The position numbers were made by a program, and so were the translations under genes. Source: Nicotiana tabacum (lineage: Eukaryota > Streptophyta > Magnoliopsida > Solanales > Solanaceae). Taken from it: 64,000 bases of DNA. The notes below the pieces were generated by a model, which saw nothing but the letters and a program-made list of their open reading frames with translations, did not search any database and was not told the origin of the DNA. Positions 20,051-32,900 of this stretch are shown here, one piece after another; positions within the stretch are counted from its first letter, which is position 1, and every line of letters begins with the position of its first letter. The stretch covers positions 682,001 through 746,000 of the forward strand of contig NC_134088.1 in the NCBI RefSeq assembly GCF_000715075.1, in the 5' to 3' direction.

Positions 20051-23000
20051 TGTGATGACCCAAAAGGTTATCACTTTTTTTAGAAATAAATTCAGTGTTT
20101 CGAGGCCTAAAAACCTCCCTTTTACCTCACCTTGATTTGCGTGCGTGGTCCAGACCTATATCCGGAAAGCCCTCTATGTGAAAAAAAATTTCTTAGAGTT
20201 AAAATTTTTATTTTTGGTTGACTTTGGTCAACATATTGAGAAAATTGACCTGGATCCGTGTTTCGATGATCCCGGAAGGTCCGTAGTAAAATATGGGACT
20301 TAGGCGTATGTCTGGAGATGAATTTCAAGGTCCCAAGCCCTAGAAATCAATTTTTGAAAGAAATTATTTTTACTGAATTATCTAAGAAATGAAGATAAGA
20401 ATTAATGTTTGAAACCATTTGTATTGGGTTCGTATTTTGGTTCCGGAGCCCGGAACAAACTTGTTATAGTATTTGAAAGATAACTGTGAAATTTGGTGGA
20501 AAACGGAGTTTATTTGACGTGCGTTGGACTTCCAGTTGAAGAGTTATGAACTTTGAGAGTTCTTGATGAAAATGTTGAGTTGTGAGGTTTAATGCATAAT
20601 TTTACATGTTATTTTGATGATGTGATCGCACGAGTAGGTCTATATGATGTCTTTGAGTTAGTATGCACACTTGGTTTGGAGTTCCGAGAGCTCGAGTGAG
20701 TTTCGGGTAAGTTCCGGAATGCCTTGGGCTTGAAACATGGATTTTGCAGGTTCAGAGAAGTGCAAATCTCTGAACCCGCCAGTGCTGACCGCATTGGTTT
20801 TAGTGCTGTCCACGGTGGGGGCTATGCGGCCACACTCGATTTTGTGCGGTCCGAACAGGTTCACTGGTTCGACTTCGGAAGCCTATATCTTTTGATTTAC
20901 AAGGAATTGTGAGATGATTTAAAAACGAAAATTGTAGCCCTTCGTGTATAGTTTCCAAAAAGGTAAAGAAATCACAATTTGGACATCTGTAGAGAAAGCT
21001 ATGGCCAAAATACTAAAGCATGTCACTGTAGTCCACATGGAGAGCTGTGCGACCGCACTCGATTTTGTGCGGTCCGCACAGGAGGTCTGAGAGGGGTATA
21101 TTTAAACAGGATTTTCAGTTATTTTTCATTTTTCAAAACCCCAAAAACATAAGAGGCGATTTTTCAAACAACCTTTCTTCTCCAAAACATTAGTAAGTGA
21201 TTTTTAACTCATTTTCTTTACTCCTTAACTTCTTTTTACAATATTTCATCCTAAAATCTAGGGTTTTCATGGTGGAATTGGGAATTTTGGGTAAAACCTA
21301 AGAATATTAAAATTTGGGGATTTAGACCTTACATTAAGGTCGGATTCCATAATCAATTATATATCCAGGCTCGGGGGTGAATGGGTAATAGGGTTTCGGT
21401 CCGAATTTCGAGTTTGGACCAAGCGGGTCCAGGGTCGATTTTTGACCTTTTGGGAAAAAACATTAGAAAACTTATTTCCAAGCATTAGAATTGATTCATT
21501 AAGTATTTATTAATATAATTAAGTAACTTGTGGCTAGATACGAGCGGGTTGGTGGTGGAATCAAGAGGTAAAGCGATAGTTGAGGCTTGAATTGTGTTCG
21601 TGGCATCGAGTTAAGTGTTTGGTCTAACCTTAGCTTGAGGGATTAGGAGTTGTGTCCTATTTGCTACATGTTATTTGTTGAGTACGACGTATAGGTATGG
21701 TGACGAGTATCTATACGTTAGTGTCAAGCATGACCGTGAGTCTTATACTATGATTAATGTGACTCCGTTTGTATTGTTCATGCCTTTTGTGATGATTTCT
21801 ATTGTTGAGCAAGGCTTGTGGAAGTAATATTGGTACTTGAATATTGAAGAGCGTCGACTCAAGTTGTAAAATGAATTGTGGAAGTATAATTGGCAATTGA
21901 ACCTTATAGAGTATTGGCTCAAGTTGTGAAGTGAGTAGTGAAGTAAATATGAAAAGGAAAAGAGAAGAGGATTTTTTATATTGTTTCCTCGCCGGGATTC
22001 GATTGTTCTACTGTTGTTCCCTTGCCGGGATTTTATTGTGATTTGATTTATTTCCTTGCCCTTATTTCTTGTGATTAATGTTTTGGTAAGAGAGTGTTAA
22101 AGCACGAAGGGTGATTCCGTGGACTTGTCCTTGATTTTCTTGAATCTTACTGATAATTGAGTTATGTTGTCCTTTACGTTTATTTACGAATTTTCTGTTG
22201 TTACTTGATTTTATTATGATGTTATTGATTCCCTTGCTAGGATATTGTTGTTCCCTTGTCAGGGCTCCTTTATGATTGGGGTTGAATTGTATATTTGAAT
22301 CGGGTTGCACGCCGCAAATATATTATATTTGGATCGGGTTGCATGCCGCAACAATATTATATTTGGATCGGGTTGCACGCCGCAACAATATTATAATTGG
22401 ATCGGGTTGCACGCCGCAACAACAATATAATTGGATCGGGTTGCATGCCGCAACAACAATATAATTGGATTGGGTTGCACGCCACAACAACAATATAATT
22501 GGATCGGGTTGCATGCCGCAACAGTGATAAATGATATGCATCGGGTTGCACACCGCAACAGTATTTTTATGTTTTGGATCGGGTTGCGCGCCGCAACAAT
22601 AGATAATAAAAAGTGTTTATTGGTTGGTTACGATTTCCTTATTCTTTTGTTGTGAATTCTAAATTGTCTTTATGCTTTTCTCTCAAATTACTTTTGATAA
22701 ATGATATTCCCCCACAACATGCCCCTCTCCTATCTTGAATTGTTTATTTCTGTTTTATTTTCCGCTGTATATAATGTAACTGCACATGTTTAGTTGATAG
22801 TCTGGTCCTAGCCTCGTGACTGCTTCGCCGGATTAGGCCAGACACTTACCAACATATGGGGTCGATTGTGCTGATACTATACTCTACACTCTTTTGTGCA
22901 GATCCCAGTGCTGTAGACTTTGGCCCGCAGTGAGATTGCTGTTTCTTGTTCATCAGGCGACCCGAGGTAGTCCTGCAAGCGTCTGCAGGCCTTAACGTCT

Positions 23001-23330
23001 CCTCATATCTATTATTCCTATTTCTTTTGCATTCCTAGAGACAATGTTGTATTATTTCTTTTATACCTTTAATTATTGTACTCTTAGACAGTCTGTGAAG
23101 TTGTGACACCAATCTTGGGTAGATTTGTTATGGAATGGTATTAGCAGTGTTATTAAAACTTGAAATTAGATCTTTCGCTTATTAAATTTATTTGATTATT
23201 AACTGTTAGTGCTTAATTGTTAACGGATTTGGAATGAAAATAAGGTAAATAATTCAGTTGGTTGGCTTGCCTAGCTTTCACTAGTAGGCGACATCACGAC
23301 TCCTGAGGGTGGGTAAACCGGGTCGTGACA
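20051..23330 (+). mobile_element. G1 3' LTR (3280 bp)
   Basis: Starts TGTGATGACCCAAAAGG and ends GGGTCGTGACA. It carries the same palindromic modules (about 20820-21085), nine-unit hairpin array (22293-22597) and GGGGTCGATTGTGC block (about 22858) as the left LTR, but lacks the 199-bp duplication. Unusually it is followed not by flanking DNA but by another PBS and gag. Confidence 0.9.
22293..22597 (+). repeat. minisatellite of nine hairpin units in the G1 3' LTR
   Basis: Same units as 7393-7697 but better conserved: all nine retain GTTGC on the left arm, and seven end in the full GCAAC right arm (one ends ACAAC, the first ends GCAAA). Variation is largely in the loop (ACGCC, ATGCC, ACACC, GCGCC). 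Confidence 0.85.
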
Positions 23331-23895
23331 AGTTGGTATCAGAGTTCTAGGTTACATAGGTCTCACAATTCACATACAAGCTTAGTAGAGTCTGAGGGAT
23401 CGATACAGAGAAGTCTGTATTTATCCCCAGAGACTAGAGAGTTAGGAAAAGTTTCACTTCTATTCTGCTCTGTCGTGCGATTTTGTTCTCTCAATGCTAA
23501 ATTGAAACCTCTACTTTTGTCCTTTCGCTAATGGCGAGGTCACATAACGCTTCTTCAGCCGAGTAGTAGCACAGGCCGGTGATGGAGCAGCTATGTCTGT
23601 CGATACTTTGTGGAGATTGGAAAGTTTCACCAAGCTCTTCACTACTAACTTCAACGGTGCTTCCTCCGAGGATCCCCAGGATTATCTAGACAGCTGTCAT
23701 GAGGTTCTCAGGAACATGGGGATAGTGGAGACCAATGGGATCGACTTTGCTACTTTTCGCTTGTCTAGATCCGCCAATACTTGTTGGAGAGATTATTGTT
23801 TGGCTAGACCAGTTGGGTCACCAGCTTTGACTTGGAATCTGTATTCTCAACTATTTCTGGAGAAGTTTCTTCCTGTCACTCAGAGAGAGATCTAA
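23331..23895 (+). pseudogene. gag: second PBS, leader and truncated gag of a G1-type element
   Basis: The PBS TGGTATCAGAGTTCTAGG (23334-23351) is followed by the same leader as at 8453 and an ATG at 23531 giving MARSHNASSAE with the same two adjacent TAG codons. Gag restarts at 23593: MSVDTLWRLESFTKLFTTNF, SSEDPQDYLDSCHEVLRNMG, WRDYCLARPVGS, FLPVTQREI. It stops at 23895 where retroelement homology ends abruptly. The arrangement LTR-internal-LTR-internal suggests unequal recombination between related elements, or two adjacent copies sharing one LTR after deletion. Confidence 0.85.
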
Positions 23896-23969
23896 CTGAC
23901 TATTAATGTATAATCTACAAATACCGGCTAAAATAAAGGTAAGTAAATAATAAATCCGACTGACTATTT

Positions 23970-24125
23970 ATCTCCGTGTGGCTTATATGTGACGAATTCG
24001 AGCAGTGGAAGCAGCCATTAATGCTTGCATTAGGTTAGACTGCCTATATCACCCTTTGGGATGTGACCCTTCCCCAAACCTACGTGAATGTAAAATACTT
24101 TATGCATCAAGCTATCTTTATTTGT
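23970..24125 (+). mobile_element. TS-type SINE remnant
   Basis: The order GACGAATTCGAGCAGTGG (box-B-like), GCAGCCATTAATGCTTGCAT, TAGACTGCCTATATCACC, GTGACCCTTCCCC and a T/G-rich tail (CTTTATTTG) matches the tRNA-derived tobacco TS SINE as I recall it. It is old and its 5' end is uncertain. It lies just 3' of the thionin-like pseudogene. Confidence 0.6.
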
Positions 24126-24148
24126 ATAAATAAACTATAAAAAATTCC

Positions 24149-24447
24149 TTAAAATGTAAACAAGCGAAAAGAAGTTAGAACAAGAAGGTACCTTTGAATA
24201 AACTTGCACACTTTTGAATTGAACAACCAAGATTGGTAGTGCATTGGAGATAAAGAATTATTGGGAGAATTATGCGAGCAACCTATTCCACAGGATATGT
24301 AATATCCAGGATTTTGAAAACATGTACGAATACAATCCCTAAAATATTTTTGATCCAAATCACATGATACTTGTGAAGTAAAAATCAACATGAGCAATAT
24401 TAATATTGCCATCATTGAATAATATTGGCCTCAGTTTTCTTTGCCAT
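24149..24447 (-). pseudogene. thionin-like paralogue, broken
   Basis: Homologous to the gene at 1-265, including about 100-200 bp of upstream sequence. From the ancestral ATG (24447-24445) it reads MAKKTEANIIQ and then a stop, because a short deletion shifted the frame. A downstream ATG can still give MMAILILLMLIFTSQVSC, a usable signal peptide. Conserved cysteines are lost (KCFRDC became KYFRDC, PGCYK became PGYYI). A cysteine-bearing stretch is deleted after CGIGC, and a second frameshift turns YCNIGC into YQSWLF. A protein with this few cysteines could not make the thionin-like disulphide pattern. A GT at AAAGGTACC (about 24188-24196) may be the old intron donor. Confidence 0.75.
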
Positions 24448-24685
24448 TTTTGACTGAATTGTTTGTTCTCAGTTTATGTTTGTGTGGTTTGATATGATGG
24501 TTCTGCTTTTAAATATATATATAGATAAAATATTGATAATCTTGAATTATATTACTGCTATCCTATAATGTGGAATTTAAAGAATATATTTTAAACAATT
24601 GCCATATTTGAAACAACAAATCTGTTCTATATATGTTAATATATTAAATGTAGTAAGATTAACATACATTAAAGGGTTTGTTACG

Positions 24686-24717
24686 TAAATAGCCGGTCAG
24701 ATTCACTGTTTACTCTT

Positions 24718-24749
<32 letters not shown>

Positions 24750-25018
24750 TTATACATAGTTATACACATATTATATTTGAATTATACATATATTATATAT
24801 CATCAGATTATTTTTAGTTTAAGAGATTAGGTGAGCGGCTATTTGGGTTAATTCTTCTACATTTCTACATTAAAAGTACAAATACAGCGATCTTTACACA
24901 AATAGTCAGGATTCATTATTTTTTCCTAACCGCTATATATATATATTATAAATTATACATATATTATATATTGACGGGTTATTTTAAAGTTTAAGTGGTT
25001 GGCTTGGCAGTATTTAGT
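24686..25018. mobile_element. two related MITE-like repeats
   Basis: The first (24686-24847) has inverted ends AAATAGCCGGTCA and TGAGCGGCTATTT around an AT-rich core. The second (about 24899-25018) has the same layout with decayed ends (AAATAGTCAGG...GGCAGTATTT) and the same ATTATACATATATTATAT core. The superfamily and target duplications are not clear. Confidence 0.5.
24717..24749 (+). repeat. compound microsatellite (TA)n(GA)n
   Basis: An uninterrupted TA run of about 8 units followed by about 8 GA units, inside the first MITE-like repeat. Confidence 0.9.
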
Positions 25019-25343
25019 TAGTTCTTTTAAATGAGCCAAATAATGTTTTTTTTTTTAACTTTTGAGGATGGAATGTGTAACACAAATGTCAAGATTAAAG
25101 GACTTTAATTAAAAAAACTACATTTAAACAGAATAAAATAGATTTCGAAGATTCGTATAACAACAGATTCTATTAGTAGTTTAAATTGAGATATTAAACT
25201 ATATTTAATTACGATTTGAGTTCTGTGAATAATTTTTTATTATTATAAAGAACGTTTTTTTTTCTTATAGAGAGGAACTTGTTATGTCGAGGAAGAGGCA
25301 AACCCGAAAATAAAGAAGATAAAGAACACCAAATTTTAAAAAT
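25019..25343. other. AT-rich DNA, possible old SINE tail
   Basis: GATTTGAGTTCTGTGAATAA and AAAGAACG around 25211-25256 resemble a block at about 26692-26730; both recall the 3' half of a Solanaceae SINE. No boundaries could be set. Confidence 0.3.
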
Positions 25344-26551
25344 TGTTAGGTGTTTGCCATAATTTTCTTACCATATTTGGGTTTCCTATTTATTGAAGGA
25401 AAGGGCAATATAATTACCTTAATTGTATTTTTCTTTTTGTAGAAGGAAATTATAGTTCTCCTATACTTGGCTAGTCCTTTTTCTTGTAGGAAAAGGTTTG
25501 GACTTCTATAAATTGAGGATCCGTCCTTCTCATTCAGCAGCATCCACAATGTAGCCATAGAGACTTGAGAGTAGTGTTTAGGGAGAGAACTTTACGGGGC
25601 AAGTGTTAGTGTGTCACTTGTGTTTTCCTCTTCGTGAGGTTGTTCTCTCGATATTTTGTACTCTCTTTTTATATAGTGGATTGCTCATCTCCGTTGTGTA
25701 CGTAAGTCAGTTGACCGAACCACGTTGAATGTTTGTGTCTCTTTTGGTATATTTCTCCTTTGTTGTATGATTTATCGTCGTTCAAGGTTTGCTTTGCTAG
25801 CTTCCGCATGACACCTAGTTTTTCGGTCCTAACAAGTGGTATCAGAGCGAGGTTCAAGACAGGTTCATCTTGGCGGGTTCAGTTCTAGCCGCAACATATT
25901 TGACGATAATCGTGATTTTTGTCTGAGAAATTTGACCGGTGTGCTACGCACGTTGAGACAAACTTTGTGGTGGAGATTTGGAGATGCAACCTGTTGAAGG
26001 CTATGTGAAGAAGGTGGATCACGTTTATTTTGTCAGAAAATTTCGGCCAAGGGGGAGAATTGTTAGGTGTTTGCCATAATTTTCTTACCATATTTGGTTT
26101 TCCTATTTATTGAAGGAAAGGACAATATAATTACCTTAATTGTATTTTCCTTTTTGTAGAAGGAAATTATAATTCTCCTATACTTGGCTAGTCCTTTTTC
26201 TTGTAGGAAAAGGTTTGGACTTCTATAAATTGAGGATCCGTCCTTCTCATTCAACAACATCCACAATGTAGCCATAGGGACTTGAGAGTAGTGTTTAGGG
26301 GGAGAACTTTACGGGACAAGTGTTAGTGTGTCACTTGTGTTTGCCTCTTCGTGAGGTTGTTCTCTCGATATTTTGTACTCTCTTTTTATATAGTGGATTG
26401 CTCATCTCCGTTGTGGACGTAGGTCAGTTACCGAACCACGTTAAATGTTTGTGTCTCTTTTGGTATATTTCTTCTTTGTTGTATAATTTATCATCGTTCA
26501 AGGTTTGCTTTGCTAGCTTCCGCATGACACCTGCTTTTTACGGTCCTAACA
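25344..26551 (+). mobile_element. TRIM-like short non-autonomous LTR retrotransposon
   Basis: Two 491-bp LTRs (25344-25834 and 26061-26551), both TGTTAGGTG...GGTCCTAACA, differ at roughly 20 positions. The internal region is only 226 bp. It has a tRNA-Met PBS TGGTATCAGAGCGAGG (25837-25852) and a purine tract AAGGGGGAGAAT (26049-26060), and codes for nothing. Flanks are AAAAT and CAAAT, an imperfect target duplication. Each LTR has a TATATAG box after a T run (about 25668-25676 and 26386-26394). LTRs are longer than in most described TRIMs. Short frames within the LTRs are chance. The superfamily is likely copia but not provable. Confidence 0.88.
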
Positions 26552-26796
26552 CAAATTGCAACCCCCCCCGGCCCCCCCCCCACCAAAAAAATGGGGGTCA
26601 CCTCTTGAAAAGGCTAGTCAAAAACTCAAGATCCATTATTAATGAGTGTGGTAAGATGGGTAGGATCTTTCATCTTAATTAGAAATCTCAATTTGAGTTA
26701 TATGAATAATATTTTTGATAAAGAGCATTTTTTCTTATGCAACACGGATTTACAGTAGTTAGTGTCACAAAGTGAAAGAAAAAAAGATAGGAAAAT
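26552..26796. other. C-rich tract and possible SINE remnant
   Basis: A tract of C's (26562-26583, broken by GG) is followed by sequence with TTAGAAATCTCAATTTGAG and GATAAAGAGCATTTTTTC, which recalls the 3' half of a TS/SolS-type SINE, up to the LARD-B1 boundary. Confidence 0.35.
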
Positions 26797-29700
26797 TGTT
26801 ACGACCAAAATTTACTAGTCGTGATGGCACCTAATCCAATCCGCTAGGTAAGCTAACTAATAACTATACAATTCCAAAAATGTTAATAAGATAGTTAATT
26901 AATAGGAATTATTTGAATCTTATACATTTCCCAAGGACTGGTAGTACAAATCATGAACTTCTAAGAATAGAGTTTACAAAGTTGATATGAAGTAAATACA
27001 TCATATGTTTGAAAAATACTTAAACAGAGTTATAATTTTAATGCTCCATGAACAAGAGGCAGCTACAACAGCGACGCAGGTACATATTCTAATTCAGCTT
27101 CCCTCGAACACAACAATACCGACATCTGAAATTTACATGTAATGTGCAGGAAGTGTAGTATGAGTACAATTGACTCCATATACTCAATAAGTAATAAATC
27201 TAAACTTAGGTTGAAAGCAGTGACGAGCTGGAACATAGGTCGGGTCCAACACCAATAACCAACAACAATTTATAACAACATAGAGCATATAAATAAGGAA
27301 GTAACTCAGAGATAAAATACTCAGCCTTTTCATAGTTTTTCCGAAAAACAATTTCGCTTTTTAAGTATACCAGTGAAAACCCAATTCGTTTCCGAAATCG
27401 TCAAAATTATGAGTAAGTTTGAAAACTGCGAGTTTTCCCAAAAATCCTTTCGACGGTAAATATGATATTTCATTTTTTTCTAGATAGCATGTGTGAAATA
27501 CCTCTCTAGTCCCACATATCAATGTGTGTAAAAATTCATGAATGACATGATACCGTACAACATGAGGAAAATGCATCTCTATGCCTGTATGTTATGTGCA
27601 TGTCAAATGCGATGCAACTCAGTAATGAAACCATATGTATACTCTCAGTGTATCAATTCACTCAGTCCTCCCAGTCACTCAGTCCTCACAGCCACACAGT
27701 CCTCACAGTCACTCAATCCTCCCAATCACTTGGCACTCGCACTCAGTAGGTACCTGCGCTCATTGGGGGTGTGCAGACTCCGGATGGACTCCTTTAGCCC
27801 AAGCGCTATAACAAGCCAATCATGGAATAACAATCAGGCCCTCGGCCTCACTTAGGCATAAATAAATAAATCATGCTACGGCGTGCAACCGATCCCACAA
27901 ATATTCTCACAATCAAGCCCTCGGCCTCATTCAGGCATAAGCCAATAAACACATGCTACGACGTGCAACCCGATCCCATAAATATCCTCACAATCAGGCC
28001 CTCGACCTCACTCAGTCATCAATCTTTCCAGTCTCTCGGGCCCTCAATGTCATGAAACTAGCCGACAACAATGATATGATGTATCAATAAATAACAATTA
28101 AGAGTGAGATATGATATGAATGCATGATTATGACTTAGTACGAAATATCAATGAAATCAGTGAGGTGACAGCAAGAAACGACCACTATGGGTCCTAAAAT
28201 TATTAGCACAAAACCTAAATATGATATCTAGCATGATTGACAGCTAAATTACTTAATTACATGGTGAAAACACATATATCAACAAACTAGAGCCACCAAA
28301 ACAGTGCTAGGGAAACAACGGAGTCACAATTCACAAGGTGCACACCCACACTCCCGTCACCTAGCATGTGCGTCACCTCAACACCAATCACATAGCACAT
28401 AATTCGGGGTTTCATACTCTCAGCACTAAGTTTAAAAGAGTTACTTATCTCAAACAAGCCAATTCTAGATGCCGAGCAAGCCAAGCGATGCTCCAAGAAT
28501 GCCATCTCACGCGTAGAGACCTCTGAACAGCTCAAAACTAGCCAAAAATAACTCAAATACATCATATAAAGCCCAAGGAATCAATTACAATTGATAAATA
28601 TCGAATACTAATTCGAATCCCAAATCTGGTAAAAACAAATCACACCGGGCCCGCATCTAGGAACCCGACAAAACTCACAAAATCTAACAACCCATTCAAT
28701 TATGAGTCCAACTATACTAGTTTCACTCAATTCCGATTCCAATTCAAACTCAAAAATTCATATTATGAAACTTTAGGCAAAACTCCCCAAATTTCACTTT
28801 AAAATCATCAATCAAATGCCAACAACGAATATGGATTCATAAAATATAATCAAAAGCGAGTAGAAAATACTTACCCCAATCCATATGGTGAAAATCGCTT
28901 CCAAAATCGCCCAAATCCGAGATCCCCCCTCAAAATATGACCAAATGAATAAACCCTTATTTTATATATTTTTCTGCCAGATATTCTGCCTCGTTTCTCA
29001 TGCCAAATGATCCCAAAACTTGCTTTTGATGCCTCTAATGGGTTCCTTGTGAAATTTTAGTCAAGTTAGACTTTTGAATCACTCCATTTGACCTTATAAC
29101 AAAGGAGATATGTCGGTTTCAATATTTGCAAATAGTGCATATTTTTAAATACGAATTCAGTGACAATTTCTTAAATAATATGAAAAATCTAACAACCCAA
29201 TTATTAGTAAAATGACTGTAAACTCCTCATACGATGCTCAAATTCGATGATTCTTTTTGCTATGGCTCCATAATTATGATACGGATCTAATGCTTCAATC
29301 AAAACAAAAACCGGAGATCATTTGTTTAATGTGATACCATTTATGCTTAAAGAAACGACGCCGAAACATAAGAAAAATGAGCGCAATACAACCCAAACCT
29401 ATCTGAAACTCACCCGAGCCTCTCGGAACCCCGTCCGAACATACCAACAAGTCCCATAACATAACACAGACCTATTCGAGGCCTCAAATCATGCATAACA
29501 ACATCAAAAACATGAATCACACCCCAAATCGAACTAAATGAACTTTGAATCTTTCAACTTTGAAAACTCGTGCCGAACCTTATTGAATCACTCGTAATGA
29601 ACTCAAATTTTGCATACAAGTCCCAAATGACATAAAGAATCTATTTAAATTTCAGGAACCACAATCCAAATCCGATATCATCAAAGCTCCAATCCGAGGT

Positions 29701-29902
29701 CAAATACTAAAAAGTCAAACTTGGTCAACTCGTCCAACTTAAAGCTTAAACCATAAAATTCATTGTTCCAAATCGATTCCGAATAACCTGAAACCCCAAA
29801 CTGATGATTCACATAAGTCATAATACATTATACTGAGCTACTCATGCCCGTAAACTACTGAGGGAAGTACAGATGCTCAAAATGACTGGTCGGGTCGTTA
29901 CA
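26797..29902 (-). repeat. LARD-B1 left LTR
   Basis: TGTTACGACC to GGGTCGTTACA in plus reading. It carries CACTCAGTCCTCC tandem units (about 27658-27735) and two ~80-bp units with a GCTACGGCGTGCAAC-type inverted repeat (27875-27889 and 27955-27969). The GTAGTATGAGTACAA block (about 27157-27171) is the antisense of the G1 block TTGTGCTGATACTAC. Confidence 0.85.
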
Positions 29903-32900
29903 TCCTCCCCTACTTAAACATACGTTCGTCCTCAAACATGTCCAGAGTTGTTCTTAAGCCGCCAGATCACCGTGTAACCTTACCATGCCCATACTCGAGG
30001 GTGGTCCCTCGTCACCTATTCCATATAGGCCCATCAGTACAACATAACTGAAGATCATTAATTCAACCTTAGCCCATAAACCTTGGAATCTAATTTTCCA
30101 ACATCCGGAGTTTCCTACTAGATCCGGACCTCTACACATTGTATAATTCTGAACAACCTGCATCAAACCGTAATCATAACACAAGATGTAATTACATGAC
30201 ATACCACATAACTCAATTACTCATAGCAATGATTTCTAATCACAGTGGCTGCTCAAAATAGCCCAATACCGGTAATAAACCTCATATCAAACAGAATCCA
30301 ATTCTAAAACCTTTGTACACTACCAATGATGAAAGAAACATGTGGAACTCAAAACCATTCATCAAATCAATAAGTCATGGATCTCCCTCTCCTTCGACAA
30401 GGATTATAACAAATTTCTAAGCCGACTTTCGATATTATTCTTCTAACCACGCTGTAATAAATTCCGATAGTATCCATTCTAAGTACAATGATGTCATCAT
30501 CCAACACGACCGAGATGTCACATCAATACAATCTAAAGCCACAACTCGTGCAATCTGTGCACCAATAAGCAACATTCCAATGCATTCAATCATGGAAAAA
30601 TGACTCAAACGAGAGAATTGCCCCACAAGATTAACAAGTACCACCACAACGAAATGCTGAAAATTCATTATACACCGTAGAACCATAACACACGAATCTA
30701 ACACAAATGATCATACCTCAATATAACTCCGCTATAATGCGTGACCCCATTCAAACACTGGTCCATATTATATACCTCAAGCCACTCTTCTCAATATCAA
30801 TAACTACGAATAATTCAACATCAAGTACCCAAAGTGCATTACCATAACCACGGGGAAGCAAATGACACAATTCCACACCAAACCCGAAAGAACATAACCA
30901 ATACGCAATCAATCATGCAATACCCAAATACCCATCTCGCTCAAATTCCGCTATAAGACCCTAATAGAAATGTACCATGTGTGCATATAACCAACGACTC
31001 ACAACTTCTCGTAGCATAGAAGAGTAACTCACAGATCATCTTAGAACACGAATAAGCTCAACAACGACCGAATGACACATCCTTCAACGATAGCAATGTG
31101 GAGCCAATCAATCTAACTCGGTGTAGAATACACATCCTAATTGGGCCTACCAATGGGCCCCCAAATCAACTCTGGTAACCCACAAATAGATGATTAACCC
31201 TTCAAAAGTTTCCAATGACTGAACCATAACACATATTATCCTCTGACTAGATTTGGCCACATGTTCACAGTCCACAACCGTGAAATAATCTACTCATGAG
31301 AATTCCCAGCCTCTAAATCCATAGCACACACGAATCACCATATTTGATCCCAACTCCACTACCCGAATATCTAACACATCTCTAATACACGATCATCCCA
31401 CGAGGAATACTTCTATAATTCTTCTGCTCCATAAAGCAAAATTTGAATATCAGTAGTCGATCAACCAGGAGAGTGCCACAATACCAATGAAGTATCTATA
31501 AATCAAAACATAGTGCCCCTTCTAAAATTTACACTCTCATCAAGCCATATCTAATATTAATATTATTTATTTAGTCCTCTGAAACCGTCTATGCTGCTTA
31601 AGGATTCATGACCTTCCTTTTAAAATTGAACCATGACCTTGCACATGCAAATCTCGATCCCACGCAACACACCACCTCTATCATGCAACCATATGAAAAG
31701 TACGAGTACTTCATAATCCACTCCGAGTCACAAGCAACTACATACTCAATTAGCCAAGAAGCTTCTATTTGATTTCGTTTGGAGAAAATCACTATACACC
31801 ACATGCTCCTCATGCCAGTAGGAAATATACTCCTCAAACCGTGGTAAAAACCATTGAGAACTCTTCAAAACTCATTTTCACATAACCAGGCCATCAGAAG
31901 TAAATCTCTCTAACTCAACTAATCCACGCAAGCCACCAAACCCAAAATTATTGCCACAAAATACCCGTAGAGACTCACCACATCATAATTTCCCAAAGAA
32001 CCTATCATATCCATTACTGTGCTAATCCAACCTATTACCAAATTGTCCTATTTTTCCGAGTTCCTTCTGAATTGCCTTCAAATTAATACTTCTCCTTGCT
32101 AGAACAACACGATCTTTATCCAAAGCTCACCACAAGATATCTTAGAAATAAACCACTCTGCCCTAAGGCCCATAAGCCACTACATTCCCTCTTGAGCACC
32201 CCAAAAGTACCACAACCGAGATACTCACTCCAAAGAGACCTTCTGCGACTCTAAAGCCATTTTATTCACCTTCCTAATACTGAAATGTAAAATCCATAAG
32301 GATATAGAAATGCCGCGAGTCTCGATACCATCCAATGAAGATCTCAGTTTCTAACCATATACAAATCCTAGAAGTTCCCAATTGCTATATTTAAATCTTA
32401 GTAATCCATGCTCCCAAACAACCGAGTGAACCCCTACTTCCTGCACACTACATCCTTTACGAATAACAACTCAATCATTCAATGTTTCCCCTATACCCAC
32501 AAAATCTAGAAATTCCTTTACTCGAGTCATCCTCGATCTCCACCTCTGCAAATCATAATTTATTCAGAAGTATACTTAAACCCGAGACCAGTACAACACA
32601 TAACTGTGCAATCGTCCCGTCGATAGCAGACTCCCCCACTTGGCTCAAAGCCAAGGAATAAAGCATCTGATAACTTACAATAGCCACCCCCATACTGGCA
32701 TAATACCGCAATAGGAATTAACTAACTCCTTCCTAAGATCATGTAACACAACCATATAATACCTTAAATCATTTGTAAATCTCGCATTCATCCTCTTGAC
32801 AGTCAAGCCAACTTCCACAAGCGATCCAAACACAAATTGCACTACATATAATTCACTGGTAAAATAGAACTCTCAACAAAACAACATAGGGATCACACAA

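Noticed and set aside
20622..20912. Short ORFs on both strands around the GTGCGG palindromes
   Set aside because: They are LTR sequence; the equivalent region 5757-6128 gives different frames, so there is no conserved product.
24149..24415. Functional thionin-like gene starting at the internal Met
   Set aside because: A signal peptide could still be made, but most conserved cysteines are gone and the 3' part is frameshifted, so a pseudogene is the better call.
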